Part shown: positions 1 to 5,430 of the stretch, piece after piece
Layout of the letters: the number at the start of each line of letters is the position of its first letter
How positions within the stretch are numbered: position 1 is the first letter of the stretch
Source: an uncultured Eubacteriales bacterium
GTDB lineage: Bacteria; Bacillota; Clostridia; Monoglobales; Monoglobaceae
Reading direction: 5' to 3'
Length of the DNA stretch: 5,430 nucleotides
Assembly (NCBI GenBank): GCA_900555375.1
Contig: USLC01000067.1
Span: forward strand, 1 to 5,430
The notes under the pieces: generated by a model
Database searches by the model: none
What the model was told of the DNA's origin: nothing
What the model saw: only the letters and a program-made list of their open reading frames with translations
Translations under genes and position numbers: made by a program

Positions 1-2160
1 CCGGCAGTAAAAATGTATATGCCGATGCAAAAGGCTGAAATAGCCGACGTAACGGGAAAGATAAATGTTACGGCAACAAAAGGCGCGGAGGCAGAGGCAA
101 AAAAGCTTTTTGATGAAAATACGTCAGAGGCGGCAAGCTATGAGAAGGATATGTCCGTAACCGTTGATATGGGCAGAGAAATTTTGCTTACTCAGATAGT
201 GTACTATGCCGCCCCAATCGACAAAGAGAACGGAAACAATTGCCTTGGCACAAGATTTTACGCTTCAAATGACAATAAAAATTATGTCGAGCTTGCGGTT
301 ATAGACGACACAGTCCCCCCCGAAAACGGGAGGTTTGAAATTGACTTCGGCGGCTTTGGCGAATACAGATACTTTCGTATAAATCTCCCCGCGAGGTCAA
401 ATATAAGCGAAGTAGAGTTTATGACAACCGATTGTTTTACAATTGAGAAGCAGGAGGACGGAAGGTCAAAGGTGAATCTTTCCGTCTCGGTATATGACGC
501 GGCATATGATATAAACGCCACCGTTTTGGGGGTTGCGTATAATAAAAACGGAGTTATTAAAAGAGCGGTAACCCTTTCAAAAGAGTTTAAGCGCGGCGCG
601 GAATCGGACTTTAATATTACGTTGGATAAGCTCTCTGCCGAAGAGGGTGACAGCTATCGGGTGGTTGTATTTGATGACAAAGGGGCATCACCGATTGCGG
701 CACCTCTTGTGTACAGAGTTGACGGCGCTTCAAAAAAACTTCAAACCTCGTACCTTTTCGGAAGCAATATGATTATGCAGGCGGATAAGCCTGCGGTTGT
801 AAGCGGAAAGGCCCCAAGGGGCAGCAGCGTCACGGTCGAGCTTGAAAGCAAGTCGGGCGGCGCGGTTAAGCAGACGGCGGCTGCCGATTCGGACGGAAGC
901 TGGCAGGTGAATCTGGGCAGCTTCAGCGCGGGCGGAAGTTATACAATGAAGATTATGGGCAGCGGAAGCGTGATAAAGTATAAGGATATTACCTTCGGCG
1001 ACGTATGGCTTTGCACGGGTCAGTCCAATATGGATTATTATATGATGGGCGGAGACGATACGACTGCAGAGCTTAAGGACAGCAAAAATATCGAGAATGA
1101 AAATATAAGAATTTTAAACTTCTGGAACAAGGGCATAGACGGTGCGGCAAGCCCGGTTGACAACCCTCCGTCGGACGGAGTGTATTGGCACGCCGCGTCA
1201 TCGGATACGGTGGCGTATTGCTCTGCGGTGGGGTACTATTTTGCGCGCGAGCTTCAGCAAAAGACCGATCGCCCTGTGGGAATCGTAAACGTTGCCGTCG
1301 GCGATACCGAGATAAACCGCTGGATTTCCAAGGGCTTAAAATGCGGAAGCTTTACGTCAACCGACGGCGATTTATACAATAACAGAATTTATCCGATGTC
1401 AAAGATTGCATTTAAAGGGATAATTCTGTATCAGGGTGAGGCGGATCAGTACAGAACGCATCTTACCTCGCAGCAGTATTCAGACGCTATGGCGGGATTG
1501 GTTGACAGCTACCGTAAGATATGGGGTGCAGACCTTCCGTTCTACTGGGCGCAGCTTGCGCGGTACAAGACCGATGAATCCGAAATCCGCGAGGGGCAAA
1601 GACTTGCGCTTTCAAAGGTATCGGTTAAGAACAACACAGGTATGATAGTTTTAAATGACATAACGGGAAATTATGACGGCGGCAAGGGAAGCTGCCGCGA
1701 TGACATTCATCCGTGGAATAAAAAGATCGTTGCCGAAAGATTTGCGCGGTACGCTCTGCGCGACTGCTACGGCGGGAATGTTGACGTAAGCGGCCCTATA
1801 TTTAAAGAGGCAAAGCGCAGCGGAAACAAAATGATTGTTACGTTTGAGTGCCGCGGCGGACTTAAAGTGATGCCGAAGGAACAGTATGCCGATAAACAGA
1901 CGGACGAAAAGATAAAGAAAGAAAGTACAGATACATCGCTGCCTATGGAATTTGAGATAGCGGGAAGCGACAAAAAGTTTGAAAAGGCAGACGCGGTGAT
2001 AGAAGGAAACAGCGTTATACTGACAAGCGGAAAGGTTAAAATCCCCGTTTATGTGCGCTATGCGTGGGGTGCATATCCCGAGATGCCGAATCTGACTGAT
2101 GAAACGGGGCTTCCGACTGCGACATTTACCACCGAATCCGGCGGAGCGGCGAAAAATTAA
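1..2160 (+). CDS. Sialate O-acetylesterase-type SGNH hydrolase with N-terminal discoidin-like domain (5' end missing)
   Basis: Likely removes O-acetyl groups from sialic acids or other glycans, probably outside the cell; the exact substrate is unknown. The frame is open to base 1 (P-A-V-K before the ATG at 13), and that ATG has no Shine-Dalgarno site, so the true start lies upstream and any signal peptide is unseen. Residues are numbered from the ATG at 13. About 5-140 resemble an F5/8 type C (discoidin/CBM32-like) carbohydrate-binding domain (FYASNDNKNYVEL, YRYFRI). About 150-237 form a beta-rich domain I cannot name. From about 243 the sialate O-acetylesterase family pattern begins: LFGSNMIMQADKPAVVSGKA, GDVWLCTGQSNMD with the predicted nucleophile Ser338, YQGEAD at 473-478, and DDIHPWNK at 563-570 with the predicted catalytic Asp563/His566 DxxH pair. 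The ending GLPTATFTTE matches the usual GLP-x-x-F-x-T family end, so the C-terminus is intact. No anchor or LPXTG motif follows. The next gene has its own promoter, so this is a separate unit. Confidence 0.85.
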   Translation, partial: PAVKMYMPMQKAEIADVTGKINVTATKGAEAEAKKLFDENTSEAASYEKDMSVTVDMGREILLTQIVYYAAPIDKENGNNCLGTRFYASNDNKNYVELAVIDDTVPPENGRFEIDFGGFGEYRYFRINLPARSNISEVEFMTTDCFTIEKQEDGRSKVNLSVSVYDAAYDINATVLGVAYNKNGVIKRAVTLSKEFKRGAESDFNITLDKLSAEEGDSYRVVVFDDKGASPIAAPLVYRVDGASKKLQTSYLFGSNMIMQADKPAVVSGKAPRGSSVTVELESKSGGAVKQTAAADSDGSWQVNLGSFSAGGSYTMKIMGSGSVIKYKDITFGDVWLCTGQSNMDYYMMGGDDTTAELKDSKNIENENIRILNFWNKGIDGAASPVDNPPSDGVYWHAASSDTVAYCSAVGYYFARELQQKTDRPVGIVNVAVGDTEINRWISKGLKCGSFTSTDGDLYNNRIYPMSKIAFKGIILYQGEADQYRTHLTSQQYSDAMAGLVDSYRKIWGADLPFYWAQLARYKTDESEIREGQRLALSKVSVKNNTGMIVLNDITGNYDGGKGSCRDDIHPWNKKIVAERFARYALRDCYGGNVDVSGPIFKEAKRSGNKMIVTFECRGGLKVMPKEQYADKQTDEKIKKESTDTSLPMEFEIAGSDKKFEKADAVIEGNSVILTSGKVKIPVYVRYAWGAYPEMPNLTDETGLPTATFTTESGGAAKN

Positions 2161-2223
2161 AGCGCATCAGAACGGCGTTTTATAACAATTTCGTTTCATA
2201 AATATGACAAATGTGTTGCTTTA

Positions 2224-2252
2224 TTGACATAGAAAATACTTTAAGCTATACT
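2224..2252 (+). promoter_or_regulatory. Sigma-A promoter for nrdR
   Basis: A perfect -35 TTGACA (2224-2229) is followed by a 17-nt spacer and a -10 TATACT (2247-2252), one base from consensus. Transcription would begin near A2259, leaving about 125 nt of leader before the nrdR start at 2385. The promoter lies in the AT-rich gap after the esterase stop and separates nrdR from that gene. No convincing intrinsic terminator is seen between 2161 and 2223, so some read-through from the esterase is possible. Confidence 0.75.
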
Positions 2253-2281
2253 TAAAATATAAAAGTGTAACCAATATTAGG

Positions 2282-2316
2282 CTTGGCATATCGGGCTTGG
2301 CTTCCGTATGCCTAAG
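2282..2316 (+). promoter_or_regulatory. Leader hairpin 1 upstream of nrdR
   Basis: CTT-GGCATA-CGG (2282-2290 and 2292-2294) pairs with CCG-TATGCC-AAG (2304-2312 and 2314-2316). This gives 12 pairs with single-base bulges at T2291 and T2313 and a 9-nt loop. It lies in the predicted transcribed leader and has no U-tract after it, so it is not a terminator. The octamer GGCTTGGC occurs twice here (2280-2287 and 2294-2301). Its role is unknown; I do not recognise a known riboswitch class. Confidence 0.45.
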
Positions 2317-2332
2317 TATATAAGATTTATAA

Positions 2333-2355
2333 CGGGCAAGAATATAAAGTGCCCG
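2333..2355 (+). promoter_or_regulatory. Leader hairpin 2 upstream of nrdR
   Basis: CGGGCA (2333-2338) and TGCCCG (2350-2355) form a perfect 6-bp stem with an 11-nt AT-rich loop, 15 nt before the nrdR Shine-Dalgarno site. There is no U-tract. The 3' arm can instead pair with ATCGGGC at 2290-2296 in hairpin 1, so two folds compete. A regulatory role is inference only. Confidence 0.4.
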
Positions 2356-2370
2356 ATGGTCTGCAATACA

Positions 2371-2375
2371 AGGAG
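2371..2375 (+). promoter_or_regulatory. Ribosome binding site that fixes the nrdR start
   Basis: AGGAG, preceded by A2370, lies 9 nt before the ATG at 2385. It supports that start over the in-frame GTG at 2349, which has no such site and would add 12 residues absent from the family. It also excludes the ATG at 2376, which directly abuts this site. Confidence 0.8.
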
Positions 2376-2384
2376 ATGAAACGG

Positions 2385-2852
2385 ATGCGTTGTTTTTACT
2401 GCGGAAATTTGGAAAGCAAGGTTGTTGATTCGCGTTCGACAGAGGACGGAACGGCTATCAGAAGAAGAAGAGAGTGTTTAAACTGCGGAAAGAGATTTAC
2501 AACATATGAAAAGATAGAAAGTGTTCCTATCGTCGTTATAAAAAAAGACGGGTCAAGGCAGACGTATGACCGTGAAAAGCTGCAGCGCGGAATTATGAAT
2601 TCCTGCGCAAGCAGACCCGTATCTATGGACACGGTTGACGGAATCCTTGATAAAATCGAAAGCACGGTGCATAATTCGCTTGAGCGAGAGGTTTCAAGCC
2701 AAAAAATCGGACAGATGGTTATGGATGAGCTGCGGCAGGTAGACGAGGTGGCATATGTCAGATTTGCCTCTGTTTACAAGCAGTTTAAGGACATAGACAC
2801 CTTTAAGGCAGAACTTGAAAAGATGATGGGAAAAAAGGATGAGAGTAAATAA
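2385..2852 (+). CDS. nrdR: Transcriptional repressor NrdR
   Basis: NrdR senses ATP/dATP through an ATP-cone domain and represses ribonucleotide reductase operons by binding paired NrdR boxes; it is a cytoplasmic DNA-binding protein. The start at 2385 gives 155 residues beginning MRCFYCG, matching the family's length and its conserved MxCPxC-type N-terminus. The zinc ribbon has Cys3, Cys6, Cys31 and Cys34, with the basic run RRRREC (26-31) and GKRFTTYE (35-42) typical of NrdR. The ATP cone spans about 47-137: VIKKDGSRQTYDREKL holds the usual nucleotide-binding K-x-DG and DREKL elements, and YVRFASVYKQFKD (124-136) is the conserved end. No key residue is missing. It has its own upstream promoter and a structured leader. 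The nearest genes are not ribonucleotide reductase genes, so its targets lie elsewhere. I saw no clear pair of NrdR boxes here, so autoregulation is not supported. Confidence 0.97.
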   Translation: MRCFYCGNLESKVVDSRSTEDGTAIRRRRECLNCGKRFTTYEKIESVPIVVIKKDGSRQTYDREKLQRGIMNSCASRPVSMDTVDGILDKIESTVHNSLEREVSSQKIGQMVMDELRQVDEVAYVRFASVYKQFKDIDTFKAELEKMMGKKDESK

Positions 2853-2885
2853 TCAGAATTTTTTTAAATTTTTTGAAAAAAAGGG

Positions 2886-2914
2886 TTGACAAATAAAAAA
2901 ATAAGTAGTATAAT
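2886..2914 (+). promoter_or_regulatory. Perfect-consensus sigma-A promoter for glnN-amt leader
   Basis: TTGACA (2886-2891), a 17-nt AT-rich spacer and TATAAT (2909-2914) match the sigma-A consensus at all 12 positions. The predicted start is about 2921-2922, only 2-3 nt before the strong hairpin at 2924. A promoter this strong feeding an immediate terminator suggests that output is set by termination control rather than by initiation. Confidence 0.85.
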
Positions 2915-2923
2915 AGCGGTTGT

Positions 2924-2977
2924 AAAGGCAAAGATGTCTTGAAGGGTATTACCCTTTTAGACATCTTTGCCTTTTTT
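2924..2977 (+). terminator. Intrinsic terminator/attenuator in the glnN leader
   Basis: The 5' arm (2924-2939) pairs with the 3' arm (2959-2974) in a perfect 16-bp stem. Above it, after a U-U mismatch and a G-U pair, AAGGGT (2942-2947) pairs with ACCCTT (2951-2956) around a 3-nt loop. A T-run (2972-2977) follows, then GTTT. This is a textbook intrinsic terminator. It lies just after the glnN promoter and before the gene, so it should stop most transcripts after about 55 nt unless it is overridden. It may also end read-through from nrdR, which has no other terminator. The reverse-strand complement lacks an equally good T-run, so action on the + strand is favoured. Confidence 0.85.
2925..2940 (+). 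promoter_or_regulatory. Candidate ANTAR-type antiterminator hairpin
   Basis: Within the terminator's 5' arm, AAGGC (2925-2929) can pair with GTCTT (2936-2940), with one G-U pair, around the hexaloop AAAGAT (2930-2935). Loop position 1 is A and position 4 is G, the known recognition pattern of ANTAR RNA-binding antiterminators such as EutV and NasR. Forming this hairpin would consume the terminator's 5' arm and allow read-through. The canonical target has two such hairpins; no second A1/G4 hexaloop with a good stem is visible between 2880 and 3000. The call is an inference. Confidence 0.4.
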
Positions 2978-3024
2978 GTTTGCAAAAACAAAATCGAACC
3001 AAATCTTAAACATCAAAACAAATA

Positions 3025-3046
3025 AATTATCTTAAGGAGGATAATT
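3025..3046 (+). promoter_or_regulatory. glnN ribosome binding site inside an inverted repeat
   Basis: The strong Shine-Dalgarno TAAGGAGG (3033-3040) lies 9 nt before the glnN ATG and fixes that start. It is flanked by a perfect 7-bp inverted repeat, AATTATC (3025-3031) and GATAATT (3040-3046). This places most of the Shine-Dalgarno in an 8-nt loop and its last G in the stem. The stem is AT-rich and weak, so it may present the site rather than hide it. Confidence 0.6.
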
Positions 3047-3049
3047 GTT

Positions 3050-5146
3050 ATGAAAACAGTTTCGGATTATTTCGGCAGTTTGGTATTTGACGACAGAGTA
3101 ATGAAGGCAAAGCTTTCGGCAAAGGTTTACTCATCACTTAAAAAGACAATCGATGAAGGCGCAAAGATTGACCCGGCGGTTGCCGACGCTGTTGCGGGAG
3201 CAATGAAAGAATGGGCAGTGGAACACGGCGCAACTCATTATACGCATTGGTTTCAGCCGATGACAGGCGTCACCGCCGAGAAACACGACAGCTTTATTGA
3301 CCCGGCACCTGACGGACGCGTGCTTATGGAGTTTTCGGGAAAGGAGCTTATAAAGGGCGAACCCGATGCATCATCGTTCCCGTCGGGCGGACTCAGAGCA
3401 ACGTTTGAGGCAAGAGGCTATACAGCGTGGGATCCGACATCATATGCGTTCATCAAAGGAAAGACGCTTTGCATTCCGACAGCGTTTTGCTCATACAGCG
3501 GCGAGGCTCTTGATAAAAAGACGCCGCTTCTGCGTTCAATGGAAGCGCTTAACAAACAGGCTCTCAGAATTCTTAAACTCTTTGGAAATACAGATGTACA
3601 TTGCGTAAAAACTTCTGTAGGACCCGAGCAGGAATACTTCCTTGTAGATAAAAAGTATTATGACCAAAGAAAAGATTTGATATATACCGGTCGCACACTT
3701 TTTGGCGCGATGCCTCCTAAAGGTCAGGAACTTGACGATCATTACTTTGGTACAATCAAGCCCAGAGTTGAAGAATATATGCAGGATTTAAACGAAGAGC
3801 TGTGGAAGCTCGGAATCCTTGCAAAGACAGAGCACAATGAGGTTGCGCCGGCACAGCACGAGCTTGCACCTATCTACAGCACAACCAATATTGCGACAGA
3901 CCACAACCAATTGACAATGGAGATTATGCAGAAGGTTGCCGCAAGACATGGTCTTGTCTGCCTGCTTCACGAAAAGCCGTTTGCGGGTGTAAACGGAAGC
4001 GGTAAGCACAACAACTGGTCAATTTCAACCGATACCGGGGTAAACCTTTTAACACCGGGCGAGACACCTTATGAAAACGCACAGTTTTTACTCTTCCTCT
4101 GTGCAGTCATCAAAGCGGTGGATGATTATCAGGATTTACTCAGACTTTCCGTTGCAACGGCAGGCAATGACCACAGATTGGGCGCAAACGAGGCTCCGCC
4201 GGCGGTTATCTCAATCTTTTTGGGCGATGAGCTGACAGAGATTCTGGACGCAATCGAAAACGATAAGCCTTACAGCGCGGCGGAAAAAACAAAGATGAAG
4301 CTTGGAGTAAACGTTTTGCCCAAGTTCCAGAAGGATAACACCGACCGTAACCGAACATCGCCGTTTGCGTTTACCGGCAATAAGTTTGAGTTCCGTATGC
4401 TTGGTTCTTCAAACAGTATTGCTTGTGCAAACATTATGTTAAACTCGGCTGTTGCGGAAAGCCTTAAGGTTTATGCCGACAGACTTGAGGGTGCCGAAGA
4501 CTTTGATACCGCTCTTCACGATATGATTAAAAATACAATCAAAGACCATAAGAGAATTATCTTTAACGGAAACGGATATGATGATTCGTGGATTAAAGAA
4601 GCGACAGAAGAGAGAGGCTTGTTAAACCTCAGAACAACTCCGGATTGTATGCCGAAGCTTCTTGATAAGAAGAATGTTGATATGCTTACAGCTCATAAGA
4701 TTTACACCAAGACGGAGATTGAGGCACGCTGTGAGATTATGCTGGATAATTACAGCAAGGTTATCAACATTGAGGGCCTTACAATGGTTGATATGGCAAA
4801 GAAAGAGATTCTGCCCGCTGTTGAGACGTACACGGCAGACCTTGCAAAAGCCGTTGCGGCTAAGACGGCGGCGGTTGAAGGACTTGGCTGCGAGTATGAA
4901 AAGAGCCTTATTAAAAAGCTCTCCTGCCTGACAGACAGAATCGCGGCGGCAGCAGATGACCTTGAAGGCGCGCTTGTAAAGCTTAAAACCGTTGACGACG
5001 TAACAGAGACGGCAAATGCCGACAGAGATGAAATTCTCCCGAAGATGGGCGTTTTGCGTGCGGTAGCGGATGAAGCGGAAACACTTACGGCTGAAAAGTA
5101 TTGGCCCTTCCCGACTTACGGAGAACTGCTTTTCGGAGTAAGATAA
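3050..5146 (+). CDS. glnN: Glutamine synthetase type III
   Basis: Makes glutamine from glutamate, ammonium and ATP in the cytoplasm, the main entry of ammonium into metabolism when nitrogen is scarce. At 698 residues it has the length of GSIII, well above GSI/GSII (about 350-470). The N-terminal GSIII-specific region covers roughly 1-225 (THYTHWFQPMTG at 62-73). The catalytic core shows GPEQEYF (191-197), the metal-binding glutamates of the GxExE strand; EHNEVAPAQHELAP (261-274) with further metal/substrate glutamates; NGSGKHNNWS (315-324) with the ATP/metal-site His320; NRTSP (434-438) with a substrate-binding Arg435; and KFEFR (445-449) with Glu447 and Arg449. The C-terminal part (about 500-698) is helix-rich and GSIII-specific. 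All key motifs are intact. The gene follows a strong promoter and an attenuator-like terminator and precedes amt by 55 nt, so nitrogen-status control by antitermination is plausible. The symbol glnN is the usual one for GSIII; some annotations use glnA. Confidence 0.98.
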   Translation: MKTVSDYFGSLVFDDRVMKAKLSAKVYSSLKKTIDEGAKIDPAVADAVAGAMKEWAVEHGATHYTHWFQPMTGVTAEKHDSFIDPAPDGRVLMEFSGKELIKGEPDASSFPSGGLRATFEARGYTAWDPTSYAFIKGKTLCIPTAFCSYSGEALDKKTPLLRSMEALNKQALRILKLFGNTDVHCVKTSVGPEQEYFLVDKKYYDQRKDLIYTGRTLFGAMPPKGQELDDHYFGTIKPRVEEYMQDLNEELWKLGILAKTEHNEVAPAQHELAPIYSTTNIATDHNQLTMEIMQKVAARHGLVCLLHEKPFAGVNGSGKHNNWSISTDTGVNLLTPGETPYENAQFLLFLCAVIKAVDDYQDLLRLSVATAGNDHRLGANEAPPAVISIFLGDELTEILDAIENDKPYSAAEKTKMKLGVNVLPKFQKDNTDRNRTSPFAFTGNKFEFRMLGSSNSIACANIMLNSAVAESLKVYADRLEGAEDFDTALHDMIKNTIKDHKRIIFNGNGYDDSWIKEATEERGLLNLRTTPDCMPKLLDKKNVDMLTAHKIYTKTEIEARCEIMLDNYSKVINIEGLTMVDMAKKEILPAVETYTADLAKAVAAKTAAVEGLGCEYEKSLIKKLSCLTDRIAAAADDLEGALVKLKTVDDVTETANADRDEILPKMGVLRAVADEAETLTAEKYWPFPTYGELLFGVR

Positions 5147-5189
5147 ATTTTAAAAAATATTAGAATTTTTAATTATAAAATAGAAATTT

Positions 5190-5195
5190 GGAGGG
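5190..5195 (+). promoter_or_regulatory. Ribosome binding site of amt
   Basis: GGAGGG lies 6 nt before the ATG at 5202 and decides the amt start. The 55-nt glnN-amt spacer is otherwise AT-rich; it holds no GC-containing hairpin with a T-run and no good -35/-10 pair, which supports co-transcription with glnN. Confidence 0.8.
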
Positions 5196-5201
5196 ATTAT
5201 T

Positions 5202-5430
5202 ATGGAATTCAGTTCGGTTAACACAATATGGGTACTGTTGGGTGCAGCTTTGGTGTTCTTTATGCAGGCGGGCTTCTCGCTTTGCGAAGCAGGTTTTACA
5301 AGAGCGAAGAACACAGGTAACATTCTTATGAAAAACCTTATGGATTTCTGTATAGGCACGCCGTGCTTCTGGCTTGTGGGCTTCGGCGTAATGTTCGGAA
5401 CGGGTACAGCGGTCTTTGGCTGGGTTGACC
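5202..5430 (+). CDS. amt: Ammonium transporter Amt (3' end beyond window)
   Basis: Amt proteins are trimeric inner-membrane channels that bring in ammonium. Only the first 76 codons are present; the frame is open to the window end. The start has a good Shine-Dalgarno site. Residues 8-28 form the first membrane segment and run into MQAGFSLCEAGFTRAKNTGN (21-40), a hallmark of Amt/MEP/Rh proteins; the conserved stretch continues as MKNLMDF (43-49). A second membrane segment follows at about 50-72. There is no cleavable signal peptide, as is usual in Gram-positive Amts. Its place after glnN couples uptake with assimilation. A PII protein (glnB/glnK), separate or fused, often follows in Clostridia but lies outside the window. 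Confidence 0.95.
   Translation, partial: MEFSSVNTIWVLLGAALVFFMQAGFSLCEAGFTRAKNTGNILMKNLMDFCIGTPCFWLVGFGVMFGTGTAVFGWVD

Noticed and set aside
2161..2223. Terminator for the esterase gene
   Set aside because: Only very short, poor stems are found and no T-run follows them.
2270..2282. CCAATATTAGG as an NrdR box
   Set aside because: Only the central AATATT is symmetric, the flanks do not match the 16-bp consensus, and no second box at the usual spacing is visible.
2308..2379. A 23-codon ORF (MPKYIRF...) in the nrdR leader, ending 5 nt before the nrdR start
   Set aside because: No Shine-Dalgarno site precedes its ATG, it overlaps the leader stems, and its composition is unremarkable. A leader peptide is possible but not supported.
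2349..2384. Longer nrdR start at GTG 2349
   Set aside because: It has no suitable ribosome binding site, runs through the true Shine-Dalgarno and adds residues not found in NrdR proteins.
2859..2882. T-run/A-run palindrome after nrdR as its terminator
   Set aside because: The stem is only A-T pairs and no T-run follows it, so it is not a credible intrinsic terminator; the hairpin at 2924 is a better candidate.
2921..2937. TnrA/GlnR operator (TGTNA-N7-TNACA) near the glnN start
   Set aside because: The left half TGTAA is present at 2921 but the right half does not match.
2803..2991. Reverse-strand ORF of 62 codons across the glnN promoter region
   Set aside because: It is low in complexity, covers the promoter and terminator and has no ribosome binding site, so it is a chance frame.

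Overview
The window looks like chromosomal DNA from a low-to-mid GC member of the Firmicutes, most likely class Clostridia (gut Oscillospiraceae/Lachnospiraceae type). This is inferred from three things: a type III glutamine synthetase followed by an Amt ammonium transporter, strong AGGAGG-type Shine-Dalgarno sites, and consensus sigma-A promoters with 17-nt spacers in AT-rich spacers. All genes lie on the + strand. The exact genus cannot be read from the sequence.

Layout: (1) 1-2160 is the 3' part of a large carbohydrate-active esterase: a discoidin-like (F5/8 type C) carbohydrate-binding region, a beta-rich linker domain, then a sialate O-acetylesterase-type SGNH hydrolase. Its N-terminus lies upstream of the window. 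(2) 2161-2384 is a spacer holding a strong promoter and a roughly 125-nt leader that can fold in alternative ways. (3) 2385-2852 is nrdR, the zinc-ribbon/ATP-cone repressor of ribonucleotide reductase genes. (4) 2853-3049 is a regulatory spacer. It has a perfect TTGACA-17-TATAAT promoter that runs straight into a very strong intrinsic terminator, then an open leader and a Shine-Dalgarno site in the loop of a small inverted repeat. (5) 3050-5146 is a full-length glutamine synthetase III (glnN type). (6) 5202-5430 is the first 76 codons of an amt ammonium transporter, cut by the window end.

glnN and amt form an ammonium uptake and assimilation unit. They are separated by 55 AT-rich bases with no terminator or clear promoter, so they are probably co-transcribed. 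The main point of interest is the glnN leader. The 5' arm of its terminator can refold alone into a 5-bp hairpin with an AAAGAU hexaloop (A at loop position 1, G at position 4), which is the signature of ANTAR-protein antitermination targets. This suggests that the glnN-amt unit is controlled by conditional antitermination. Only one such hairpin is visible, whereas the canonical target has two, so this remains a hypothesis. The genes themselves belong to known families; I see no wholly new gene system, mobile element, CRISPR array, tRNA or rRNA.
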